From NCBI RefSeq assembly GCF_019279795.1, contig NC_056745.1, positions 1,489,982,795 through 1,490,046,794 on the forward strand: a stretch of DNA of 64,000 bases, in the 5' to 3' direction. Source of the stretch: Protopterus annectens (lineage: Eukaryota > Chordata > Ceratodontiformes > Protopteridae). The notes below the pieces were generated by a model, which was given only the letters and a program-made list of their open reading frames with translations, did no database searches and had not been told where the DNA came from. This document shows, piece by piece, positions 37,138-47,051 of this stretch. The position numbers and the translations under genes were made by a program. Each line of letters starts with the position of its first letter. Position 1 is the stretch's first letter.

Positions 37138-38978
37138 ATGTTGCTCAACACTAGAAGTCTAAATCTCAAAATGCGCTCGGTCAAGGCACTCCTTAAAATG
37201 GAGAACATCAACATTTGTGCTGTAACAGAGACCTGGTTCAAGGCTGCACTACCAGGCTATAACTCATTCCACACCTTTCAGCCCCAGAACTTAGACTGAA
37301 GCTCCAAAGGTGGTGGTGTCTCCATATTCATAAAGGATGCACACATCTCCAGACTGGTAGCCCAACATAATACATCAGAGATAATTAAGCTGCAGCTAAC
37401 ATTGTGTAAGACAGCGATTCAGGTTGTAGCCTGATATAGGTCCTCAACCATGTCCCAAGACTAGCACTCCATATTCCTAAGGACCCTGAAGAATATCCCT
37501 GGTTGTGTTCTACATGAACTACAGAGTGAACTGGCACCTCACCTGTGTGCCCTGTTCAATCACAGCCTCACCTCAGGCTTTGTCCCTGCCAAATGGCACA
37601 CTGCTACAGTCATCCCTCTCCACAAAAAAGGAGTGACTACAGACCCTGGGAACTATCTCCCCATTAGCCTGATGAGTCTGATATGCAAAGCTATGGATCG
37701 CATCATCATGGACCTAATAAACAAGGATATAGGGAATCTCCAAACTCTGGATCCCATACAGTTTGGTTTTGTGAAGGGTTGATCATGCCTGCTCAACTTG
37801 GTCGACTTCTTTGAGTCAGTCACCAGCACTGTGGATGAAAGCAAGGTGGTTCATACAGCTTACCTTGATCTGGCCAAGGCTTTTGATGCCATTCCCCACT
37901 CAGGAATCACAGAAAAACTCAGTAAGCTTGGCATCAACCCCTATATCACTAGGTGGGTTGCAAACTGACTTGCAGATAGAACCCACAGTGTGAAAGTACC
38001 TGACTCAAAGTCAGACTGCCAATTAGTTATGAGTGGAGTCCCACAGGGTTCAGTCCTGGGTCCTCTCCTGTTTGGTATCTACTTCTATGAAGTCCAGGCC
38101 AACACGAAGGGACTCTGGCTGACAAAGTTTGCAGACGATTGCAAGTTGGGAGCTATTATTAACTCCCCAAGTGATATTGACATCCAACAGAATGGCCTCA
38201 CTATGACCAACGACTGGTGTCAGAACCATGGCCTTAAGCTCAATGCAAAAAATGTGTTGTCATCCCCTTTGGGAAAAACCCGGTTCCCATGAATTACCAC
38301 ATTGATGGTGGTCCACTGAACACAGAAGACGTTATAAGAGATCTGGGAACACAGGTTGACAGCAACCTCTCTTTTGATCACCACATTACCACTGTGGTCA
38401 GAAAGTCCTTCTATGTGGCACATCTCATTACTAAGGGTTTTGCATCCAGGAAGAAAGAGGTCATTGTCTCCCTCTACTCTTCTCTCATTAGGCCAATCAT
38501 TAAGTATAATGCCCCATTTGGCATGTACCTCACTAGACACCTGCAACAACTGGGGAGGCTGCAAAAGTACCTCATAAAGAGGAACCTAGACCTTAAACAC
38601 TTGTGTTATATGGACAGATTAAAAAAACTCCAACTTTTCTCTGTCTCATATCGCCTACTTAGAGGCAATCTCTGCTTGACTTACAAAGCCATGTCTGACC
38701 CAGCTCTGTTAGAAATGCTACAGTTAAAGAAATCCCAATCCCTCCGCAGCACATGCTCCAGAAACCTTAACCTCATTACCACAATTAACAGAACGTGGTG
38801 GAGGGACAGGTTCATAACCCAGAGACTGCCCATGCTATGGAACAGACTTCTCATACATGTCAAGCAGAGCACCTCACTGGCCCTCTTCAAGAGAAATCTT
38901 GATGAATGGATGGGAAATAGAAAGTTCACTCCGGGGATCACTCCAGTGGCTCTACTCAACAGAGGCACTGGAAACTAA
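37138..38978 (+). pseudogene. CR1 ORF2 (APE endonuclease and RT), deleted and broken
   Basis: The ATG at 37138 starts the endonuclease (NTRSLNLKM, TETWFK). In-frame stops follow near 37297, 37431 and 37461. At about 37495 the frame jumps from the endonuclease (LRTLKNI) straight into the RT entry (PGCVLHEL). Compared with the intact minus-strand copy this removes about 300 codons. RT motifs remain: AYLDLAKAFD (A), GVPQGSVLGPLLF (B) and FADD (C). Stops lie near 37783 and 37968, and a shift near 38255 moves the C-terminus into 38289-38978. Confidence 0.85.
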
Positions 38979-39069
38979 GGTTGGGTGGCACTATGCCATG
39001 GTAATCCTATGGCTAGGCTTGTAAAAGCCCCAGGGCCATTAGCCTAGTACACACCTATGAACCTATGAA

Positions 39070-39208
39070 TGTAATTATCCCCATTATTCATGTTCAGTGG
39101 ACTATTACTTCCAAATGTTCCCACTGTACGTAGAACGGGTCTATAAGTATCATTTTCCCTTTTGTATTGTACTTCAGTTATAAGTTGCATAATCAATGAA
39201 TATGGATA
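39070..39208 (-). mobile_element. PLE2 inverted fragment, continuation
   Basis: Reverse complement of about 42487-42626 in the direct copy. At 39209 the sequence flips to plus-strand PLE2 3' UTR (matching 43433 onward), the internal inversion point of the composite. Confidence 0.75.
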
Positions 39209-39267
39209 TGTGTATTTGTACAGTTAGAACTTCAAGGTTTGAAATATGAATGTTTTGAAAGTATTTT

Positions 39268-39605
39268 GTTACATTGTATCGGAGTATGGTCACATGGGGG
39301 AGTCTGTCTAAGATATTTAAATGCTGTTAACCATTTGTTACATTGCATCGGAGTATGGTCACATGGGGGAGTGTCTAAGATATTTAAATGCTGCTAACCA
39401 TTTGTTACATTGTATTGGAGTATAGTCACATGGGGGAGTCTGTCTAAGATATTTAAATGTTGCTAACCATTTGTTACATTGCATCGGAGTATGGTCACAT
39501 GGGGGAGTGTCTAAGATATTTAAATGCTGCTAACCATTTGTTACATTGCATCGGAGTATGGTCACATGGGAGGGAGAGTCTAAGATATTTAAATGCTGCT
39601 AACCA
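39268..39605 (+). repeat. about 65-69 bp tandem repeats in PLE2 left pLTR
   Basis: Five copies, each with ttgttacattg, ggagtatggtcacatggg, taagatatttaaatgctg and ctaaccat. Confidence 0.9.
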
Positions 39606-39670
39606 TTTGTTAATTATCTGAAGAAGTTCAGTCACAGGACTGGATGAAAAGCACTTCATGTTACTAGTTT
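39604..39670 (+). ncRNA. hammerhead-like motif, PLE2 left pLTR
   Basis: CTGAAGA (39618-39624), A, 8-bp stem II, GAAA, then AGCACTTC. Here the AGCGCT palindrome has one change (G to A at 39653). Predicted cut after C39657. Confidence 0.55.
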
Positions 39671-39771
39671 CATTAAAGTTGTTTTTATTTTATTAAGTGG
39701 AGTTCTCAGTTCCTTCACCTGTGGTTTTATTTATTTAGTTGTTTGTTGTTTCCTTAGTTTGTCAGTGTGTC

Positions 39772-42700
39772 ATGATGACTTCTGAAGAAACGCTTAATAC
39801 TTCCATGAACTTACTTTCTCAACCTTCTCAGACATCCCAAACCTTTTCCGAAGATGAGGGAAACTTACCGGTACTGATAGGAATTATGAACCAATGATTG
39901 GAGGATTTGGCAGCTCGTGTTGATGGTCTTACTCAACTAAACACTTCACCTTCTGTGAATCTATCGAATGGTTTAATACCACTAAATGGAATAAATCAAG
40001 GCAGTTCTACCATACTGAATACAAACAGTGCAAGGTTAATCGATTTATCTAATAACCGGGGTAGCTCTTTGGATTCCTGGGACCAACCAACCGGTGGTAC
40101 AACAAATGCACAAACTTCCTCTCGGCTTACTGGACTCCCTGATATATCAAGTTGGTTAAGTGAACAACCAAGTTTACATAACACTACTGACCACTTGTTA
40201 CAGGGACAGCTGGCTGGAGGAAGTGTTAACATTGCCTCTAAACTTAAAATTTTGGCCTATAAGCTTTGAAAATTAAGAAAGTACAGTTAGAGATTACTTC
40301 TCGGAGTGCAACAAGGAAGGCATAGTCCCAAAAGGATTCCGTTCTTGGCAGTATCCCACAGGACTTGAGGCTGGTACAGTTTTTCACTCAGAACTGATCC
40401 AATTGTTTAACAAACAAGGGCTTGAACTGATCAACTTGATGTCCAAACTTGATCAAATAACAATTAATAGTTTGGCAGGTGAAATTATGGACTTGGACAA
40501 TGAAATAAAAATGGATTGTGACTTCATACATTACCAGTTTGATTATAACAGAATTTTTAATACCATTAATCAGCATGTTTCTGGATGTACAGACACTAAA
40601 ATTAAAAAAAAAAAAACTAGCGACAGATCTTAATGACTATAAAAATGGAGTAGCGTATCTGAAACCACCCCCTTCGCAAAACAGGAATTTTATTGGTGGT
40701 TTACCTCCACCCCCACAAAATCAGAAAGTGAGTTTGGAAATGAATAATGATGATCTGATGTCACCAGGTCCAGGTTCGAGTACAGGCCCAGGTTCGAGTA
40801 ACTGGTGCAGTGACGACCAACAAGAGCGGATCCATAACACACCACTTCATAAATCGAATAATAATTGGAGGGCTAATAAGGAAAATAATCAACAACAGCA
40901 ACAGGACCATCGGAGTTTTTTCAACACCAGAGGCCAGAACCACCAATGAGTGTACAATATGACGGGAACCAACAAAAACAAAAAGAAAAGGTAAATAACT
41001 GTACTGTGGGAACGACATCTTTCATTAAAAATAAAAAAAAGAGTGTACGAATAGAGATGGAGACTTTAAAATTTATCAGTTTTCTACATATGAGGTGGAC
41101 CCATTGTTAATTGAGTTGTTTTCTAAAGGTTTAACATTTGTACCTTCAAGATAGTTTGATTTAACTAGGACATTAGTAGACATGAAATTATATACTCAGA
41201 AGCTAAACTTGGCTGTGATGTTTGGCAACAACTCTACTGGAGATGATGGTTTGAGAGTTGCAAGTACCTATAATCCTCCCATTCACCCTTTATTAACACT
41301 TTCTGATCATATTTGTGAACTAGACTTTAGGTCTTTGTATAACTGTGTTAAAAACCAAGTGAATGACACACATTTTAATGTTTCAAAGGTGGAAATGGAT
41401 GCATTGTGTGAACTTAAAATGCTACCAGTACGTATACTTAAACCAGATAAATCTGGTGGCCTAATATTAATGGACATACAGGATTATATAGAGAGGATGC
41501 AAATAGTAGTAGAAAGTGATACATGTTAAAGTAAGTTTAAACTAACTGAACATAGCATACAACTGCATTAAATCATTTATGAATGATTTATTTATTGATG
41601 AAATAGTTGATATGCACACCTTTAACTACTTGTCAACTCTTTCACCGAGGGTAACAGTGTTAGTCGCTATCCCTAAAATACATAAGAGCACTATTGATCC
41701 CCCAAAGAGGGCATTAGTTGATGCCAGACATTTTGAAAAAATATGTAGAAAGTGAGACACAGATTTGTAAGTATTCATGGGCATTTCTATCAGCCATTAA
41801 TGCATTCGAGTATGGGGAGGAACTGAATTTCCTTACAATAGATGTCATAGACTTGTATTCTTCAATACCACAGGTGGTGGGCATAGAATGGGTCACTGAT
41901 AGATTAAGATGGTATGGGGCACTGATTCTAAAATCAGATTAATCAAAGAGTTATTGGACATGATTCTATCAAATAACTATATGATGTTTAACAATGAAAT
42001 TTACCTCCAAAAAATAGAGGTAGCAATGGGCTCACCATGCGGTGTGAGTATCGCTAACCTGGTGATGACCCACTGGAAACATCAATTTATGTTTAACCAC
42101 ATTCTAATTAAGGATTTAATTCATTTTTATACACTTTTCCTTGACAACATTTTTATTATTTTTAAAGGTAATGTGGAAGCTGCTGAACATATGATAAACT
42201 ACTTGAATAGTACGACTAGTTTTTTAAAATTTACAAGTAATTTTCATAGTGAGAAGATTGAATATTTGGATATTGAACTTAGGAAAGACAAAAGTAAGGG
42301 GCAATATACTGCAAGAATTTACCGTAAAAAACATATTCAAATTCCGTTCTACATTATACCAGCTTGCACCCATTTCATCAACAAATATCAGTAACTAAAG
42401 GCCAGTTAGTGCGAGCGGCAACAATGGTTACAGAAGATGAGGCATTTTTTGAAGAATGCGAAAATCTAAGCCATATGTTTTCATGTAGGGGTTATCCATA
42501 TTCATTGATTATGCAACTTATAACTAAGTACAATACAAAAGGGAAAATGGTAACTATAGACCTGTTCTATGTACAGTGGGAACATTTGGAACTAATAGTC
42601 CACTGAACATGAATAATGAGGATAATTACGTATCTACAGATACGAGTCATGTTGAGCAAGTCCAGGGAACAAGTTTTACTAGTAGTTTTATTACACCATT

Positions 42701-43253
42701 TAGCTTAGACGCAAATAGCATCAGGAGCATATTAATGAAGAACTGGGACTTCTACATTTTGATAGGGAGTTAGAGAGTAGAGTAGGTGAACACCCCATTA
42801 TAATATTTAAAAGGGGTAGGAATATGAAAGATCTACTTGAGACACAGAAACTTACAACCAACAGGACACCAGGAATGTTTAAGTGCGAATCATGTATAGA
42901 TATAATTGTAATTCAAAATCAGTGATCTACTTAGCCCAGTGCCAGTCATGTATAGCTTTCTATGTTGGTAAAACCAACAGGAAACTGAGAGAAAGAGTGT
43001 ATGAGCACACTTAGCATTAGTAAGGGCAAAACTGAGAATGCATTAGCACAACATTGTGCAAGTCACCGAACACGTATTCCATTCTAGAGTTCTAAATCAA
43101 ATAGTACCAGACACCTTGGGGGGGGCATTTTCGTTACTATTGGAGAAACAAGAACTATTATGGCACTTACGGTTAGATTCTTGCAGATACACAGGTTTGA
43201 ATGAGATAATCTCTATTACATGCATTTTGAAGTTGAAAAGTCTTCTAAGATAA
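39772..43253 (+). pseudogene. PLE2 polyprotein (RT and GIY-YIG), decayed
   Basis: The ATG at 39772 is followed by an in-frame TGA at 39895. Further pieces are 39898-40269, 40403-40633 and 41182-41529 (PDKSGGLILMD, the PLE counterpart of ADKGGG). RT motifs continue as AIPKIHK near 41675, TIDVIDLYSSIP (motif A, near 41840), VAMGSPCGVSIAN (motif B, near 42025) and FLDNIF in place of YLDD (motif C, near 42140). The nuclease is recognisable by FYVGKTNRKLRERVYEH near 42960-43010, flanked by stops. The motif C change and many stops make it inactive. It is more diverged than PLE1 and clearly a different family. Confidence 0.8.
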
Positions 43254-43432
43254 CACTGGTAATGCAATTGTTAACAATGTTAAGTAGTTCACATACATTT
43301 AACATATTTTACATTCTATATTTTATATTCTTTATGGTTCTTGATAATTTTGTTAGTTAGAGACAATATGACGTTAAGAACATATTTTAGCTTTATATAA
43401 AAAATTAAAAATGCTTATTATATTATACTTAT

Positions 43433-43733
43433 TGTGTATTTGTACAGTTACAACTTCAAGGTTTGAAATATAAATGTTTTTAACGTGTTTGTTACATTGT
43501 ATCGGAGTATGGTCACATGGGAGGGTGTGTCTAAGATATTTAAATGCTGCTAACCATTTGTTACATTGTATCAGAGTATGGTCACATGGGAGGGTGTGTC
43601 TAAGATATTTAAATGCTGCTAACCATTTGTTATATTGTATCAGAGTATGGTCACATGGGAGGGTGTGTCTAAGATATTTAAATGCTGCTAACCATTTGTT
43701 ACATTGCATCTGAGTATGGTCACATGGGGGGTG
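43433..43733 (+). repeat. PLE2 right pLTR, first part
   Basis: Starts with gtgtatttgtacagtta, then four tandem repeats (from 43485). Interrupted at 43734 by a minus-strand CR1; resumes at 46675. Confidence 0.8.
43485..43733 (+). repeat. about 69-bp PLE2 tandem repeats
   Basis: Copies begin near 43488, 43558, 43627 and 43696; the last is cut by the CR1 insertion within ggggggtgt. Confidence 0.9.
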
Positions 43734-46674
43734 TTCATAGGTTCATACTTAGGTTCATAGGTTCATACTAGGCTATCTGCCCTGGGGCAATTATAAGCCT
43801 AGCCCGATTCTGTATGGCTTATGCCACCCCTTGATTTGAGTATACTGTGCCCTTTTTAAGGTTTAGTTTACTGTGCCTCTGTCCAATAGTGACACAGGAG
43901 TAATCCCTGGGACAAACCTACGATCCCCCATCCACCTATCGAGATTCTTCTTGAAGAGATTCAGTGAGGTGCTCTGCCTCACATGAACTGGAATTCTATT
44001 CCAGAGCGAAGGGAGCCTCTGGGTTATGAACCTGTCCCTCCAGCAAGTTCTATTTATTTCTGTGCTGAGGTTCAAGTCCCTCGAGCATGTGGCTCTAAGG
44101 GATTTAGATTTACTGAGGTGGAGCATGTCCATTAATTCTGGATTTGACATAGCTTTGTATGTCAGGCATAGATCGCCTCGAAGTAGGCGGTATGCAACTG
44201 AGTAGAGCTGGAGTTTTTTTAACTGAGCAGCATATGGCATCTGTTTGAGACCCTTGATCCTCTTGGTGAGATACTTTTGGGGTCTTTCTAATTGCTGCAG
44301 GTGTCGGGTAAGGTACATCCCAAAAGGAGCATTGTATTCTATGATGAGCCTGATGAGGGATGAATAAAGGGGCACGATTACCTCTCTTGATCTAGATGTG
44401 AAACACTTCGTGATGAGGTGGGCTATGTAGAAGGTCTTTCTAACCACTTTGGCAATGTGGTTTTCAAAGGAGAGATTGCTATCAACTTGGGTCCCCAGGA
44501 CCCTAATAACCTTCTCTGTACTTAATGGGTTTCCGCCTATGTGGTAATTTGTGGGCACATTGTTTTTGCCAAAGTGTATGACTATACATTTTTTGGCATT
44601 TAGCTTTAAACCATGGCGCTGGCACCAGTTATCTGTCTCTGTGAGACCTTTTTGAAGGATGTTTGTGTCAGCTGGAGAGTTGATTATGGCGCCCAGTTTG
44701 CAGTTGTCTGCGAACTTGGTGAGCCATAGTCCTCCCACGTTTGCCTGTACCTCGGAAAAGTATATACCGAACAAGAGTGGTCCCAGGACAGAACCCTGTG
44801 GGACGCCACTTGTGACCGGTTTCGAGTCGGACATGGCTCCAGCAACTCTCACTCTGTGGGGTCTGTCTTTGAGCCAGTTTGCGACCCATCTTGTGACATA
44901 GGGGTTTATATTTAAGCTGGATAGCTTATCTATGATGCCCGAGTGGGGTATTGTATCAAATGCCTTTGCAAGGTCCAGATAGGCTGTGTGGACTACCTTC
45001 CCTTCATCTATGGCTTTGGTGACTGTTTCGAAGAAGTCAACCAGGTTCAAAAGGCAGGATCTGCCCTTGACAAAGCCGAACTGGGTAGGATCTAGTGTCT
45101 GTAGGTCCCCAATGTCTTTGTTTATGAGCTCCATGATGATCCTCTCCATAGCCTTGCAGACTAAGCTAGTCAGGCTTATGGGGCGATAGTTTCCAGAGTC
45201 CATAGAGGCTCCACCTTTGTGGAGTGGGACCACTGTTGCTGTACACCATTCTGTGGGCACATATCCTGTAGTGAGGCTGAGATCGTATAGCTGTTTTATT
45301 TGAGGGATTAGTTCGTCTTGGAGTTCATGTAGGACGCAACCTGGGATGCCATCTGGTCCCATGGAAGCAGTGTTTTTTGCTTTGGAGAGGGCAGCCTTCA
45401 CCTGAGCATCAGAGATGTTTGGGAGGCAGCCCTCTGCTGGGATAGATACTTGCTCTTTTGGGTGGTAGGGGGTGGAGAAGTTTGCACTGAACCTGTCTGC
45501 CAGGATATTGGCGATGTCTGTGGGTTCAGTGTATTTTTTGTCATTTAGAATCAACTCAGTACAAGTCTGGGAGTTGCATCCCAGGTTTCTAACATAACTG
45601 AAAAAAGCCTTAAGATTGTCTTTGGTGTCCTGTGCAATTTTTCTCTCGAAGTTGGCCTTGGAGGATTTTATGAGGGATCGTAATTTTTTGCTAGTACTGA
45701 TCAGAGATGCCTTCCGTATTAGGGATTTTGCTCTATCATGTAGTAGCTTCCTCCTTCTGTTGTACAGTTTATTTATGGCAGGGGTCCACCAGACTGGACG
45801 CCTGCCTTTGGATGATTGGGTCTTGGTTTTGTTTGGGATAGCATGATCCATGCATTCCTGGAGATGTCCATAGAATGCGTTTATATAGGATTCTGCAGTT
45901 TGGGCCGTAGTTTCCACTGGCCCTGGGGCCTTGAAGGATTCCACTTCAGTTTTGAGAAGTGAGAAGTTCGCTTTTGAGAAGTTTTTCACTGTGGTTTTCT
46001 GGGCTGGGGATGGGGTCGGGATGTGGACATCCAGTGAAATTAATTTATGGTCTGATCTTACCAATGAGGGATATACTTCTGGTGTGGAGCATAGAGTCCC
46101 CATGTTGGTAATGATCAGGTCTAGTATGTTGTCCCCTCTTGTGGGAGTGGTGACTAGTTGTTCCATAGCATTTGAGTTTATAATTTCCAGGAACCTTTGG
46201 GCTAAGGTGCTGGGGCTTGAGTAGTGCTCCCAGTCAATGTTTGGGTAGTTGAAGTCGCCCAATATAATGGTGTTCGGAGAGATCTTCATGTTCTCCAATG
46301 TTTTCAGGAAAGCCGAGTGTGATTCCTGACTTTGAGAGGGTGGTCTGTAGGATGCTATAAACTGAAAAGCAGTCTTGCCCACTGTTAGTTGCACATGGAT
46401 GGTCTCTGATACTTCGTGCAATGCCACTAACCTGTAGGTGTGGATATCCTTGATAAATATGGAAACTCCCCCTCCTTTTGTGGTTCGGTCCTGGTTTTGG
46501 GGCCGAAAAGCATGATATGAGGTATAGCCTGGTAGTGCTGGGGTGCTCTCTGGAGCCTTGAACCAGGTTTCTGTCACTGCACAGATATCGATGTTCTCCA
46601 TACTGAGGAGAGCTTCGAGTGCATGCATCTTGAGGTTAAGACTTCTGGCGTTTAGCAGCATTACCCTTGTAATG
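43734..46674 (-). mobile_element. CR1 LINE, 5'-truncated, minus strand, inserted in PLE2 pLTR
   Basis: The 3' tail lies at the left end as repeated ttcataggttcata octamer-type units. The body is ORF2, and the 5' end lies a few bases upstream of its first Met at 46661. The pLTR repeat interrupted at 43733 resumes at 46675 in register, with about two bases in doubt. Confidence 0.85.
43863..46661 (-). CDS. CR1 ORF2 protein (APE endonuclease and RT), open but with altered RT active site
   Basis: 932 codons open on the minus strand from the Met at 46661. The open frame runs further upstream only because PLE2 repeats happen to lack stops. Order: APE-type endonuclease (LNARSLNLKM, TETWFK, GDFNYPNIDW, SDHKLISL), a linker with RRPVWWTPAINKLYNRR, then RT: PISLTSLVCKAMERI, FGFVKGRSC, AYLDLAKAFDTIPHS (motif A), GVPQGSVLGPLLFG (motif B), and KFADNCKLG where CR1 relatives have FADD. 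The thumb and C-terminal CR1 region follow to the stop. The motif C change is an aac codon near 44700. The second Asp of this motif binds catalytic metal in RTs, so I expect no polymerase activity. Otherwise this is the best preserved LINE in the window. The extreme N-terminus and ORF1 are absent. Confidence 0.85.
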   Translation of the reverse strand: MLLNARSLNLKMHALEALLSMENIDICAVTETWFKAPESTPALPGYTSYHAFRPQNQDRTTKGGGVSIFIKDIHTYRLVALHEVSETIHVQLTVGKTAFQFIASYRPPSQSQESHSAFLKTLENMKISPNTIILGDFNYPNIDWEHYSSPSTLAQRFLEIINSNAMEQLVTTPTRGDNILDLIITNMGTLCSTPEVYPSLVRSDHKLISLDVHIPTPSPAQKTTVKNFSKANFSLLKTEVESFKAPGPVETTAQTAESYINAFYGHLQECMDHAIPNKTKTQSSKGRRPVWWTPAINKLYNRRRKLLHDRAKSLIRKASLISTSKKLRSLIKSSKANFERKIAQDTKDNLKAFFSYVRNLGCNSQTCTELILNDKKYTEPTDIANILADRFSANFSTPYHPKEQVSIPAEGCLPNISDAQVKAALSKAKNTASMGPDGIPGCVLHELQDELIPQIKQLYDLSLTTGYVPTEWCTATVVPLHKGGASMDSGNYRPISLTSLVCKAMERIIMELINKDIGDLQTLDPTQFGFVKGRSCLLNLVDFFETVTKAIDEGKVVHTAYLDLAKAFDTIPHSGIIDKLSSLNINPYVTRWVANWLKDRPHRVRVAGAMSDSKPVTSGVPQGSVLGPLLFGIYFSEVQANVGGLWLTKFADNCKLGAIINSPADTNILQKGLTETDNWCQRHGLKLNAKKCIVIHFGKNNVPTNYHIGGNPLSTEKVIRVLGTQVDSNLSFENHIAKVVRKTFYIAHLITKCFTSRSREVIVPLYSSLIRLIIEYNAPFGMYLTRHLQQLERPQKYLTKRIKGLKQMPYAAQLKKLQLYSVAYRLLRGDLCLTYKAMSNPELMDMLHLSKSKSLRATCSRDLNLSTEINRTCWRDRFITQRLPSLWNRIPVHVRQSTSLNLFKKNLDRWMGDRRFVPGITPVSLLDRGTVN

Positions 46675-47036
46675 CTAAGATATTTAAATACTGCTAACCA
46701 TTTCTTACATTGTATAGGAGTATGGTCACATGGGTGGGTGTGTCTAAGATATTTGAATGCTGCTAACCATTTGTTACATTGTATCAGAGTATGGTCACAT
46801 GGGAGGATGTGTCTAAGATATTTAAATACTGCTAACCATTTGTTACATTGCATCGGAGTATGGTCACATGGGGGGTGTCTAAGATATTTAAATGCTGCTA
46901 ACCATTTGTTAATTATCTGAAGAAGTTCAGTCATAGGACTGGATGAAAAGCGCTTCATGTTACTAGTTTCATTAAAGTTATTTTTATTTTATTACATGGA
47001 GTTCTCGGTTCCTTCACCAGTGGTTTTATTTATTTA
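46675..47036 (+). repeat. PLE2 right pLTR, second part
   Basis: Remaining four repeats to about 46905, hammerhead-like motif, tagtttcattaaagttattt, then the terminus ggttttatttatttag, directly followed by the 15-bp duplication. Confidence 0.8.
46903..46969 (+). ncRNA. hammerhead-like motif, PLE2 right pLTR
   Basis: CTGAAGA (46917-46923), A, 8-bp stem II (GTTCAGTC with GACTGGAT), GAAA, AGCGCTTC; predicted cut after C46956. Stem I can form between taattat and atgtta with one bulge. This copy has the intact AGCGCT. Confidence 0.6.
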
Positions 47037-47051
47037 GTCATCTGGGTTACA
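47037..47051 (+). repeat. target-site duplication, right copy, of PLE2 composite
   Basis: gtcatctgggttaca, identical to 32396-32410. Confidence 0.85.

Larger units (their letters stand above)
33620..39069 (+). mobile_element. CR1 LINE with 5' UTR, ORF1 and ORF2, inserted in PLE2
   Basis: PLE2 inverted sequence stops at 33619 and resumes at 39070 with only about 5 bp missing, so everything between arrived by insertion. The interval holds a roughly 2.5-kb leader with internal repeats, ORF1 (36120-37108), a broken and internally deleted ORF2 (37138-38978) and a CR1-type tail (acacctatgaacctatgaa). No clear target duplication, as is usual for CR1. Confidence 0.75.
39209..39766 (+). repeat. PLE2 left pLTR
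   Basis: Matches the right pLTR (43433-43733 and 46675-47036): a short lead, about 69-bp tandem repeats, hammerhead-like motif, tagtttcattaaagttgttt and the ggttttatttatttag terminus. Past that point it runs into PLE2 5' sequence. Confidence 0.75.
32411..47036 (+). mobile_element. PLE2 composite insertion (inverted partial copy plus direct copy)
   Basis: Bounded by a perfect 15-bp duplication. Part one is a minus-strand PLE2 3' end (32411-33619, continuing at 39070-39208). Part two is a plus-strand copy with pLTR (39209 to about 39766), coding region (39772-43253) and second pLTR (about 43433-43733 and 46675-47036). Two CR1 LINEs interrupt it, at 33620-39069 and 43734-46674. An inverted 5' fragment ahead of a direct copy is a known PLE arrangement. 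Confidence 0.8.

Noticed and set aside
46662-46958. N-terminal extension of the CR1 ORF2 frame
   Set aside because: This part is PLE2 pLTR repeat sequence read in reverse, not CR1 protein.
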